A stretch of 64,000 nt of DNA from CBDCWQ01 sp965223435 (GTDB lineage Bacteria > Myxococcota > Kuafuiibacteriia > Kuafuiibacteriales > Kuafuiibacteriaceae): positions 310,001 through 374,000 of the forward strand of contig CBDCWQ010000018.1 of the NCBI GenBank assembly GCA_965223435.1, read 5' to 3'. The position numbers and the translations under genes were made by a program. Of this stretch, positions 49,717 through 59,128 are shown piece by piece (the stretch's first letter is position 1; the number at the start of each line of letters is the position of its first letter). The notes under the pieces were generated by a model that searched no databases, had not been told where the DNA came from, and worked only from the letters and a program-made list of their open reading frames with translations.

Positions 49717-51114
49717 ATGTCTCGCACTCCAAAAAACATTCGACACAGCGTGCAGCCACAGGGTCTCGATCGGCGAACCGTCCTCCGGGGTGCGCTTGGT
49801 GGGCTTGGCGTTTGCGTGGGTTTGCCGGCCTTGGAGATCATGCTGAACAACAACGGTACGGCTTTGGCGCAAGGGCAGCCCCTGCCTAAACGTTTCGGGG
49901 TGTATTTTTGGGGTTGCGGAATCGTCCACAGTGAATGGGTTCCGACTACAACGGGGTTGGGGTGGACTTTGCCCCCGAGCCTCAGCGCGTTCAAGGACCT
50001 CAAAGACTACGTTTCGTTGATCACCGGAACCAATCACAGCAAACCGGGCACGCTACCGCACATTCCCGGAAGGGGGCTTTCTCTTTCCGCATCTCGCGAT
50101 CTGTCGGGTAACCGGGGCCAGAATCATCCAGAACCTTCGGTCGATTCTCTGGTCCAAGAGTACTGGGGTGGCGAGGTGTTGGGTGTGAGCATTTCACAAA
50201 GAGGTCCATACCGGAACAACAGCTCTTGGAAGAGAGGAGGGAAGGTCTACAACCGACAGGAACCGGTCCCGCAAAGATTCTTCGACCGTGTGTTCACCGA
50301 CGTGAAATCGAGCCCAGGGGGGGACACGGGTCTTTTGGACACGACCCAGAAGCTCAAGCTGAGTCTGCTCGATGCCTGCGCGGAGGATACCACCGCCCTC
50401 AAACAAAAGCTCGGGGGCGCCGATCGCCAGCGGCTCGACCAACACTTGTCCGGTATCCGTTCCCTGGAACAAAAGCTGTCGAAGGTCGATCCGCCTCCGG
50501 TGGTTCAAGGATGCAATGCGCCCGCACGCCCGGCTGCGACCAGTTTTGGAGACGGAGGAAGCCGTGAACAAAAACTCGCCAAGGGTGCGATCATGAACGA
50601 CCTGTTGGCGATGACCATGGCCTGTGATCTGGGCCGTATTTTTTCCTACGAATGGTCAGCGACGCAGTCGGAAGCCATCTACTGGGAAGTCGATCATGAC
50701 TTCGACCATCATGCGCTAAGCCACGGAGCCGGAACCAACAACCGGTCTTTGACGGCGATGAAGCGGCTCATCAAGGAACTTGTGATGACCAATCTGGCCG
50801 ACCTGGCACAGAAGCTCAAGGACCTTCCCGAGGGTGGCGGAAATGTATTGGACAACACACTTTTCTTGGGAACCTCGGAACACGCCAACGGAACGGTTCA
50901 CGACTACATCGACCATCCGTACCTGTTGGTAGGGAAGGCGGGCGGTGGTTTGCGTTCTGGGCTGCACTATCGACATCCAAACCTCAAAAACAATTTCGAC
51001 GCGCCTAAGGCGCTCCTCACCGCCGTTCGGGCGGTGGGGGTCCCGGCTCCTGGTCTCGGTCAGGTCGAGAAGGATCGTTGGGTTTCAGCGCCTATCAGCG
51101 AACTTCTCACCTAG
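49717..51114 (+). CDS. DUF1552 (HXXSHH) protein with Tat signal
   Basis: A 465-residue exported protein. Twin-arginine signal: LDRRTVLRGALGGLGVCVGLPAL. Mature features are RFGVYFWGCGIVHSEWVP, LKDYVSLITGTNHSKPG, HPEPSVDSLVQEYWG, LGVSISQRGPYRNNSSW and the family signature region DFDHHALSHGAGTNNRS, followed by DNTLFLGTSEHANGTVHDY. DUF1552 proteins are normally encoded next to a DUF1592 lipoprotein, and both are thought to act together in the periplasm in an unknown redox or degradation role. The partner here is at 30974-32785 on the opposite strand. The Tat signal implies folding, possibly cofactor insertion, before export. Confidence 0.9.
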   Translation: MSRTPKNIRHSVQPQGLDRRTVLRGALGGLGVCVGLPALEIMLNNNGTALAQGQPLPKRFGVYFWGCGIVHSEWVPTTTGLGWTLPPSLSAFKDLKDYVSLITGTNHSKPGTLPHIPGRGLSLSASRDLSGNRGQNHPEPSVDSLVQEYWGGEVLGVSISQRGPYRNNSSWKRGGKVYNRQEPVPQRFFDRVFTDVKSSPGGDTGLLDTTQKLKLSLLDACAEDTTALKQKLGGADRQRLDQHLSGIRSLEQKLSKVDPPPVVQGCNAPARPAATSFGDGGSREQKLAKGAIMNDLLAMTMACDLGRIFSYEWSATQSEAIYWEVDHDFDHHALSHGAGTNNRSLTAMKRLIKELVMTNLADLAQKLKDLPEGGGNVLDNTLFLGTSEHANGTVHDYIDHPYLLVGKAGGGLRSGLHYRHPNLKNNFDAPKALLTAVRAVGVPAPGLGQVEKDRWVSAPISELLT

Positions 51115-51416
51115 GAGCCCGTCCCGAAACCGAAAAGCTACATGATTTCAGACAGTCACCGCTTTTGGCGATACGCCATACGGTGGACACACTTTCATGC
51201 AATCTCTGCGAGGCGATTTTTAAGGCACCGATTCCGGAATCGATGCCACAAAACAGAATCCGCTGAATGATTTCGTGGCCTCTGTAGGGGTTTGTTCCGA
51301 TGCGGGATTCTTCAGTAAAGCAAGGAAGTTGGGGCAAGTTCAACGATCGAGGTCTTGGTCGGTCGACGGAAATCGCCGTTTGACGGACAAAAGGCATTGG
51401 CGCGGTTGGGATCCCC
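51115..51416. other. intergenic region with a 14-bp palindrome
   Basis: No gene supported. CGATTCCGGAATCG at 51229-51242 is a perfect palindrome about 175 bp upstream of the SNF2 gene start and could be an operator for the SNF2 pair. There is no clear terminator after the DUF1552 gene. Confidence 0.3.
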
Positions 51417-53711
51417 ATGCAATGCAGTGCGGGGTTGCATCCACGAACGCCTACATCCTCGCCGACCTTCGAGTCTTGGCGACAGGGCTTAGAAGAACGA
51501 GTCAAGAGGTCGGAAGATGTTTTGGCGTTCGCTGAAGACGCCGTCTCTCATCACCCCACGGACCCGGTTCTTTTAGGGGTTGTTTGTCTTGCCGCTCTGG
51601 TGGGTGGCGACGCCGAGAAGTGCCTTCGTTACCAAAAGCGTTTGAGGAAGCGCTACGTTCCGGAGCCCGTAGATGATTTGCTGCGTGCTTTGGCCCTGGC
51701 CGAACGGGGCCAGTATCAACTTGCTCGGAAGATTCTGAACAAGGGGAGCCTGGTTGACCTAGAAACGGCGATCCATGCGCTGCCTTTTTGTACACCCAAG
51801 ATCGCGGAATGGTTTGTCGCCCGCCACGCAAAAATCACGGATGGCTGCTGGGGAAAACCGAACCAAAATAGAATGCGGCGGGTCCAAAAAAAAGGGAAGA
51901 ATCGCGAACGTTTGGCTCATCCGCCGAGGAAAATGCCCGCACTTGCGCTGGAGCCAATAAAGAAAGAGTCTTTCGGGTCCGCCCCTCGACTACCGTACAC
52001 CGATGTTGAGGTGCCGGTGCAGTTTACTTTGGAACCCTTTCCTAAGTCGGTCGCCCCCGCGGAGTCGACATGGTTTGAAATCCGACGGGAGCTGTCACGG
52101 CTCAGTCTCTTTCGCGGTTTTGATGAGCTCTTGTCCTTGCCTACGCTAAACGGAGTGGAAGCCTATGCGCACCAGATTGAGACGGTGCGCAAGGTGCTTA
52201 AACACTTTCGCGGCCGGGTCCTTCTGGCCGACGAGGTGGGGCTCGGGAAGACCATCGAAGCGGGCATGGTGATCAAAGAGTATATTCTAAGAGGCATGGT
52301 AACGCGTACGCTGATTCTGACGCCGCCGTCTTTGGTTTCTCAGTGGCAAGAAGAACTGTCCATGAAGTTTGGTTTAGACTTTGTGACGACCCATTCGTCT
52401 GCGTTGAGGCAAGATACCCAAGCGTTTTGGCGCGAGCCTCGTTTGATCGCCTCAGTAGCGACTGCGCGCCGGCCGGAACATCAGAAAATATTGCGGGCGA
52501 ATGTTTATGATTTGGTGGTGGTCGATGAAGCCCATCGGCTAAAGAACAGCTCAAGTCGTAGCTATCAACTGGTCAATCATCTTCAAAAACGGTTTATCTT
52601 ATTGCTGTCGGCAACGCCGGTACAAAATAGTTTGATCGAGCTCTACAACTTATTGACACTCTTGAAGCCCGGCGTGTTCAAGACCCAGAAGGAATTTCGT
52701 GCCCGATACATGATGCCCAAGAACCCCCGTACTCCCGCCAACCCAACGGCCCTTAGAGATCTGATGCGGGATGTGATGGTCCGGAATACCCGCTCCTTGG
52801 TGGACGTGACTCTTCCGCCTCGCCATGCGACAACCATCCGGCCCGAACCCGATGCAGAAGAAAAAAGCTGCTACGCAGAGTTGAATCGACTCATTCGATG
52901 TGCTTATCAAAAGGAGGGCGCTCGAACCCGCCTGGGCTTGGAACAGTTATTGGTTGCCGCCGGGTCCTCGGTTTCAGCAGTGGTCCAGTCGCTTGAGAAA
53001 ATGAAAAATCCAGATGCTCCCCATGATTCATGGGGAAAGCTTCTCGATCGGTATCAGGCTCTATCGTGTGGATGTAAAGACCTTGCCCTGATGAAGCTTC
53101 TGGCTGAGAATCCCAGTGAACAAAAGGTGGTCTTTGTTCTTCGGCGAGCGACCCTAGAACACTTGGAACGCATGTTTAAGGGTGCCGGTATTTCTCATGG
53201 GGTGTTTCACGGTGCGTTGACCGGTGCTCAAAAGGATGAAGCTATCCATCAGTTCAAAGAGGGGCGATCCGTGTTGTTGACGACGGAGTCCGGAGGAGAA
53301 GGTCGAAACTTGCAGTTCGCGAATACGCTGATCAATTTCGATCTCCCCTGGAACCCGATGGCTATCGAACAGCGGATCGGACGAATCCACCGCATTGGTC
53401 AAGAGCGGGACGTTTTCATATTCAACTTTGCCGTGAAAAATACCGTTGAGGATCACTTGCTCAAGATCCTGGATGAAAAGATCAACATGTTTCAACTGGT
53501 GGTGGGTGAGGTCGGTGATATCCTCGGCGAGCTCGACGAGACCAAAGACTTTTCTCGGATTGTTTTTGATGCCTGGACTGGCTCCACGCAGGAAAAAGAG
53601 GTGTCGGCTCTCGACGCGGTGGCCGAACAAATGGTGGTGGCCAAGAATCGTTTGAATTCAGCTAAGAAGTTAGACGAAGAGCTTTTTGGAGACGAGTTCG
53701 AAGCGACATGA
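51417..53711 (+). CDS. SNF2/RapA-type DEAD-like helicase with TPR-like N-terminus
   Basis: A 764-residue SF2 ATPase. Residues 20-110 look like TPR helices (VLAFAEDAVSHHPTDPVLLG, LLRALALAERGQYQLARKIL), then a basic linker. Helicase motifs: Walker A LLADEVGLGKTIEAGMV near 275, Walker B VVVDEAHRLKN near 368, motif III LLLSATPVQNSL near 397, and C-terminal motifs VLLTTESGGEGRNLQFAN and QRIGRIHRIGQERDVFIFNF near 652. This is the SNF2 branch related to RapA/HepA and to several phage-defence helicases. It overlaps the next gene by ATGA, so the two are translated together. Function unknown: transcription recycling, repair and defence are all possible. Confidence 0.88.
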   Translation: MQCSAGLHPRTPTSSPTFESWRQGLEERVKRSEDVLAFAEDAVSHHPTDPVLLGVVCLAALVGGDAEKCLRYQKRLRKRYVPEPVDDLLRALALAERGQYQLARKILNKGSLVDLETAIHALPFCTPKIAEWFVARHAKITDGCWGKPNQNRMRRVQKKGKNRERLAHPPRKMPALALEPIKKESFGSAPRLPYTDVEVPVQFTLEPFPKSVAPAESTWFEIRRELSRLSLFRGFDELLSLPTLNGVEAYAHQIETVRKVLKHFRGRVLLADEVGLGKTIEAGMVIKEYILRGMVTRTLILTPPSLVSQWQEELSMKFGLDFVTTHSSALRQDTQAFWREPRLIASVATARRPEHQKILRANVYDLVVVDEAHRLKNSSSRSYQLVNHLQKRFILLLSATPVQNSLIELYNLLTLLKPGVFKTQKEFRARYMMPKNPRTPANPTALRDLMRDVMVRNTRSLVDVTLPPRHATTIRPEPDAEEKSCYAELNRLIRCAYQKEGARTRLGLEQLLVAAGSSVSAVVQSLEKMKNPDAPHDSWGKLLDRYQALSCGCKDLALMKLLAENPSEQKVVFVLRRATLEHLERMFKGAGISHGVFHGALTGAQKDEAIHQFKEGRSVLLTTESGGEGRNLQFANTLINFDLPWNPMAIEQRIGRIHRIGQERDVFIFNFAVKNTVEDHLLKILDEKINMFQLVVGEVGDILGELDETKDFSRIVFDAWTGSTQEKEVSALDAVAEQMVVAKNRLNSAKKLDEELFGDEFEAT

Positions 53712-54847
53712 CGCAGTTGATCGATTTTACCCAACGCATTCTTGAGGAATCTGGGGCTCTGGTGGATCGCCAAAATGGCGATACGCTCGAGGCGCTGTTG
53801 CCATCTTCGCTGAGAGACTCCCTGAAAACAGATGAATGGGCTCGCTTTTCCTTCTGCCCGCCTCCGAAGTCGGGAAGTCATTTCGTGGGTTTGGAGTCCG
53901 ACTGGCTTGACCGGTTCTCTGCACTGTTGGCCGATGCGGGCCGTGCAGCACAGGTGGTTCTTGCTCCGGACTTGCCAAAGCTGAAATCTGCAGAAAAAAT
54001 CGCAAAAAACGCAGCGATTCTTGAAAACGCTACGTTTCGTTTGGTCGGCGTCCACTCCACTTGGACCCGTTACCAAATCATGACTTTTCGTTACCAAGCG
54101 CGTTCGGATGACCAGCGCGAAGGTTTGATTTCGTTTGGCCTCAACTTGAAGACGGGAAGTGTGGTTGAGGGTTTGCCAACTTTGCCTGGCGAATACGCCC
54201 GCCAAATTCAATCTACGTTACCCCCAGATCCCTCAACCTTATCGACAGAAATGCCGCCGCTTTGGGAACGGGCGCGGCTTGAGGCCCTTGCTCGACGCAT
54301 CCTTGCTCCGCGGATCCGTGTCGGGCTTGATGGTTTTATACAAGGTATGCAACGAAGATTGTCGAGAGATACGCTTCGTGTTCATGAATACCATCAGCTC
54401 CTGATTGATGAGGCCTGGAACAAGATCCAGCGGTATGAAGCCAGCACGAGTGCCAAGAACAAGGAGAAACAGATTGAGCGAGAACGCTTACGAATCAGGA
54501 CCATCGAGCGCGAGGATTCAAGCAAAGTTAAAGACCTTCAGAATAAGTACGCGCTCAGCATTCGTTGTACCCTATTGCAGTCATTGGACCTGATTACGCC
54601 TGTTCATCGATTTGAGATTTCCATTCGTCGACGAAAAAAAGAACGAGCAGTCTATTTGGATTTCGGTCCTATCTTGAAGAAGCTGGAGGCGATGCCGGAT
54701 GAATTTGGTGACTCTAGAGCGCCTTCACGGTGGGTCTGTGACGATGCGTTGCATGTGGTCGGTGCTCCTGGTTACGCCCCGTGTGACTCATGTCAAAAAG
54801 TGTACTGCCGGATCTGCCATTCGGCTTGTTCCCGGTGCCCGCTCTAG
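53708..54847 (+). CDS. coiled-coil protein with C-terminal cysteine cluster (SNF2 partner)
   Basis: A 379-residue cytoplasmic protein beginning MTQLIDFTQRILEESGALVD. The first 200 residues are mixed alpha/beta (VVLAPDLPKLKSAEKIAK, FRLVGVHSTWTRYQIMTFRY). A charged coiled coil follows at about 225-290 (KNKEKQIERERLRIRTIERE), then a beta segment (FEISIRRRKKERAVYLDFGP). The last 21 residues hold six cysteines at 359, 362, 367, 370, 374 and 377 (pattern CxxCxxxxCxxCxxxCxxC), most likely zinc-binding. No named family recognised. ATGA overlap with the SNF2 gene indicates a complex or shared pathway. Confidence 0.75.
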   Translation: MTQLIDFTQRILEESGALVDRQNGDTLEALLPSSLRDSLKTDEWARFSFCPPPKSGSHFVGLESDWLDRFSALLADAGRAAQVVLAPDLPKLKSAEKIAKNAAILENATFRLVGVHSTWTRYQIMTFRYQARSDDQREGLISFGLNLKTGSVVEGLPTLPGEYARQIQSTLPPDPSTLSTEMPPLWERARLEALARRILAPRIRVGLDGFIQGMQRRLSRDTLRVHEYHQLLIDEAWNKIQRYEASTSAKNKEKQIERERLRIRTIEREDSSKVKDLQNKYALSIRCTLLQSLDLITPVHRFEISIRRRKKERAVYLDFGPILKKLEAMPDEFGDSRAPSRWVCDDALHVVGAPGYAPCDSCQKVYCRICHSACSRCPL

Positions 54848-55077
54848 GTGAGGCGCACTCGACCACACCATCGATAGAAGTTTCGGTCGTTGGTGTAGCG
54901 AAACGTGATGCCTAGTTCTCGCAGGTTATCTGACTCCAGCAGAATGGTCGGTTTTTGACGAACGGGGGCGTTTTGAGCGATGGCGGGGAAATGTGCTCGG
55001 CCACAGCGAATATCACGAATACGACCTCGTTTTGGTTCAGTGGATCGCTGTGCGCTGGCCCAGACGTAGGGTGCAAT
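54844..55077 (-). pseudogene. possible C-terminal fragment of an unknown gene
   Basis: A minus-strand frame of 77 codons ends TAG at 54844, overlapping the cysteine-cluster gene's end. It reads RGRIRDIRCGRAHFPAIAQ and TILLESDNLRELGITFRYTN, then DRNFYRWCGRVRLT. The composition is protein-like, but there is no start codon before the upstream stop at 55078, so it would be a 3' remnant. I cannot name the family. Confidence 0.3.
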
Positions 55078-55149
55078 TCAGTTCTCTACGCCGGGATTCG
55101 CCTTGCCAATCGCAAGGTAACGTGCAACCAGGCAGGGTGTCGAGTCTTG

Positions 55150-58100
55150 TCATGCGCGGGAAACTTGAGTCGTGTTTGAAACAAAACCCACATTTGAGCA
55201 TCGGAGGTGCCGCGTTGATCGCCACCTTCGGAACCGTCCTTGACGCGCATGCGTCAGATGGCACTCACTCGGCCCCTGGTCACGCGCAAGGTCGGCCCAT
55301 ATCCTTTTTGGTTCCTCAGAAAATCCGGAGTGGGGCCTCCTGGAAACGAAGCCCCAGCCTCGGCTATGACCGTTTCGGACACCACCACCTGGTTTGGGGA
55401 GAAGCCAACAAGGTGTACTACCTCAAAGACCTCGAGGCGAGCCCGAAAACGTCTTCGATGTCTTGGTTCGCGAAAAGAATGAACACGTGGTCGACTACCG
55501 TTTGGCCTACAAAAATGGATCCTGTCGTGATTCTTTGTCCTGCCGCTGTATCGTGTATGGCGATGAGCATTATAGTTTTGCCCTCGTAGAAAACCCAAAA
55601 ACGGGTCAGCCTTACGGTCCTTATCTTTACCGAACGGAGGAGGCGTTTGTGTAAAGCCCTTCTTTGGAGATCGGCGACGAGCATATCAGCATCATCGCAA
55701 GACAGGACAAGATGTGGGACAACCGTCCGGTGCTGAACTCCAGTTGGCGAGGGGACTACGGACCGGCTACGCCCCCAGTCGAAGTGACGGACGACGGAAC
55801 CGGGTGCGATCCAGAGGGTGCCCAAAAAGGTCGAGAAGGCTTCATGCATGTTTGGCGGTCACGCAACGGCGTAGCGCCAAGCCCCACTGCGACCGATGAC
55901 AGAGACGGGTACTACTACCTTTATGACGGGACCTGGCACGAACAAGACCAAATTCGGCTGGCCCAGCGGCCGATCGTCCCGGGCGCCTGGTCAACATTGG
56001 AGGCCGCCCCGGTGGAGGTCTCAAACTGGCCCATCGACCGAGGTCTTTTGACCTGGGCTCAAGAAACCCAAGCGGTGGAACAGGGATGGAGCCTGGGGAG
56101 CTGGCGCGAAGGTCGCCTCCAGACTTGGCGGTTTTCGGTCGTGGCCGACGTGGGTCTGGGTGCAAACCGGGGAACTGCATCCGCCCCTCAGCTGGTCACA
56201 ACGCCCGCGGGACACCTCCTCGCAGTGTATGAGGATGGTCCCTCCGACAATCCGAACCTCCCGGGCGCCAACCCCATCTGGCTGCGAACCTCGCAAGACG
56301 GCGGGCAGACTTGGGCTCACGCCAGCCGAATCGGCCAAGGCTACATGCCCGACGTGGCCGTGACTGAAAGCAGCGAAGTGGGCGTCATCTACTTCGAGGC
56401 CTCGGAACCTTCATCAACCTTCGCCAAGATCAAGGTCGCGCGGAGTTTCGACCTCACCACATGGGCTACGGCTACGCTCAACATCGCGCCCCCTGAGAGG
56501 GTGCACTGGCAAACCCATAGCAACGATGCCGAAGGCCTCATCGGCGTGCCATCTCTCGCGGCCACGGGTGAGCTGTTTGTGGCCGCTTGGGTCCGGGGGC
56601 GGGAGTCGGAGGAAGACAAAAACCGCATTGTGACCAGCCGGGCATCGAGGCTCACGGACCCCAGTCACTATGAAGTGTCCCATGAAGACAACCTCACGGT
56701 CGGCCAACAGACGCGCCTCACGGTGACGGCGGTCAACACTTACGACATGCGCGTCAACCTCAACGACGCCGTAGACATTGCGACCACCGGAGGCTCGGGC
56801 GCCAACACGCCCCAACCATTAGGTTTTGAGAAACAGAGCGTGCGCCTCATCAACGGACACGCAAGCGTGTACACCACGATCCACAGCCCCCAAGTCCAAT
56901 TTAGCGTCGGCGGTCATCTAGGCGGGGGCCTTGAAAAGGCGACCGTCGCCCTTCGTGCCTATGCCGATGACGCGGGAGGAAACTACCGGAAGGCCAGGGA
57001 CGTGCGAAACGCCCTGATTCGCACGACCGTCGGCAGGGATGGTCGACTGTGGACTTATCAGGTGGAATATGTCCCTGGCGAAAGCACCTCACAAAGCTTA
57101 GCCCAAACAGAGGGCTACGAAAACGACACTCAATATCTGGCCCGATTTGAACGGGTGTGGGCCTACACTCAAGGCATCGCCCTCGCGCAGCTTTCTAAGA
57201 AAAGCGACCCTCAATCCATGGCGTGGGCCCAAGGAATGGCACGGTTCTTATGCGATCATGCCAAGCCAGGCACCCTGAACGGCGAAGACATCATCCTCGG
57301 GTGGCCCTTTTCTTGGAACACTGTGGACGACACGTGGAAGGACGTTCGCCTCGTCACCGGCGCCAATGCCTGGGCGATTCATGGACTCGGTGTTTTTGTC
57401 GCCTCGGTTGCCTTCCAAGCGCTCGAGGCCGGCGAAGGAGGCTCCATTCGAGGCTGCTACCAAATGGCTCTCAAAGGCCTTGAACAACACCGCCGAGCTG
57501 TGATTGCGCCTGAGACAGGCGCCACCGTGAGTCTCATGACCGCGGGCTGGACTACATTGGGCCTGGAACACGCAGAATATCCTGCGTCGCTTCTACGAAC
57601 GCGCGCGGAGGACTCCGGTGAAGGCCCTCGCGATGAGGACGATCCCAAGGTTCAGTGGAGTTACTACAGTGTCTTGGATGCACTCGGTTACGAACACTTC
57701 GATGAAGAACGCCCGCCCATCATTCAAAGATTTCGAGTCCAGGACGACGGGCGCCGAACCATGCTAGACCCTCTGGTTTTGAACCAGGCCGACCTCGAAC
57801 GACTGAAGGAAGTCGTCCCCGCAAACAATGTGGTCACTGAACACAACCTGGATGTCCTCAGTGTGCTCAATCATGCCATCGACCACGCACAGACTGCGGG
57901 CATTGCCGATGTTGAACATCTCCTGACTTGGCGAAATCAACTCCGAGACGGCATCTTTTTCGCACTGTGGGATTCCCAAGGCTGGAAGAACGATCTCCGA
58001 GACACCCTACTCGATCTGGGGGTGGATGAAGAGAGACAAGCCCGTATTCACGCTGCCCTCGAAGAAGACCAGCTGGGGCGCGTCGTCACCGGCGGTCAAC

Positions 58101-58429
58101 TGACCGGCGCTCGAGCACCTCACGGATTCGAACCAAGCACCCATGTGGCCATCGACAACTGTAGCTGGCTCTCCTTGTCTGTGGACTATGAAGACCTGGC
58201 TCTGGATTCGGTCTACATTCAGCGTTTGGCTCAATGTTTGACGTTCACCGAGCTCCACTTTGCCAAGCTCTTGTCCTTCCAGGGCAACGCTTACTACGGT
58301 GCTCACTACTTCCAGAATGCCTTTCGCGATCCATACATTGACCCCAGCTCGCTTCAGGAGTCTTCCTTTCATTTGGAGGCGACTGCCGGATTGATTCTCG
58401 GCCTCCAGTGCTCAACGTCAATTACATAG
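55150..58429 (+). pseudogene. decayed, truncated paralogue of the giant lipoprotein
   Basis: Clearly related to residues about 440-1613 of the 20912-30730 protein, on the opposite strand. Matching pairs: SGASWKRSPSLGYDRFGHHH with EGAAWKRDLHMAFDLNGTHH; NKVYYLKD with NKVYYHRD; GWPFSWNTVDDTWKDVRLVT with GWPFSWNTKDDTWKDARLVT; DNCSWLSLSVDYEDL with DNCSWLSLSVDYADL. The frame shifts near 55435. A TAA at 55652-55654 replaces a sense codon (GTG-TAA-AGC-CCT against V-E-N-P). It then stays open for over 900 codons until the IS21-family left end, where the match stops abruptly (LILGLQCSTSIT). No N-terminus or signal peptide remains. The long intact stretch suggests recent inactivation, or expression of a fragment from TTG 55664. 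Confidence 0.8.
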
Positions 58430-58572
58430 TCCCGCTGACGATCATTAGATCTCCCCAAGACGCCGCTTAAATCGCAACCGATTTGGCAGTCTGGTTTACT
58501 GGTTCTCCCTTTCTATTTTCCCTTCTCCGTGGTTGTGAATCATTCTCCCCGACAGGATCGCCGCGGTTCGAG

Positions 58573-58638
58573 GCGACGGGCACACGGTCTGCTTTTGGGA
58601 CCCCATGATCCCGAGGCTGCAGGCCGTGTGCCCGTCGC
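58573..58638. repeat. 20-bp inverted repeat (hairpin) downstream of the istB remnant
   Basis: GCGACGGGCACACGGTCTGC at 58573-58592 and GCAGGCCGTGTGCCCGTCGC at 58619-58638 pair with 19 of 20 matches around a 26-nt loop. The loop itself contains GGGACCCCATGATCCC. It lies about 180 bp beyond the istB stop and inside the IS boundary. No T-run follows on the minus strand. The surrounding 58458-58819 has no gene. Confidence 0.6.
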
Positions 58639-58819
58639 ATGCAACAGCGCGGGCCATGAACGGTTTGAATGACGGATGCCAGAGTAAACCTCCAATCTGA
58701 AGGCCCGTATGTCTGCGGTGGCCGTACCCTTGGGGGGATCGCGTTCATCGATTCTAGGCGATCCTCGAAAGCGGTTTTTGGGCGTTCCCGAGAAAATTTG
58801 GGGTTTGAATCGATTTTTT

Positions 58820-59128
58820 TCATGCGTGGACCTCCTTGGCGGGTACGGATGACTCTTGGGCTCTTTGGGTATTTCTCTTCTCGGCTTCACCTTTGCGGAT
58901 GCTGCTGCCGATCATCTCCAAGATGACAGCGTGGTGGACGAGCCGATCGATCGCCGCAGCCGTAGTCATCGGATCCTTGAAGATTTTATCCCATTCACTG
59001 AAGACCAAATTGCTGGTGATGATGACACTCTTCCGCTCGTAGCGTTCGGCGAGAAAAGTAAAGAGGACCTCCATCTCCTCTCGCGCCTGCTGTACGTACC
59101 CAATGTCGTCGACGATGACGACATCAAA
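58820..59128 (-). pseudogene. istB: istB ATPase remnant (C-terminal third)
   Basis: About 102 codons of an IstB helper ATPase, starting at FDVVIVDDIGYVQQAREE (Walker B region) and continuing through RYERKSVIITSNLVFSEWDK and AAIDRLVHHAVILEM, the standard IstB C-terminus. The Walker A domain and N-terminus are missing; a TGA precedes the first codon. The region overlaps the 3' end of the istA frame, which reads the same bases out of frame. This shows a deletion that joined istA to the last third of istB. Confidence 0.8.

Noticed and set aside
51417..53711. Housekeeping RapA (RNA polymerase-associated HepA)
   Set aside because: RapA lacks this TPR-like start and the coupled cysteine-cluster partner; the SNF2 assignment is kept general.
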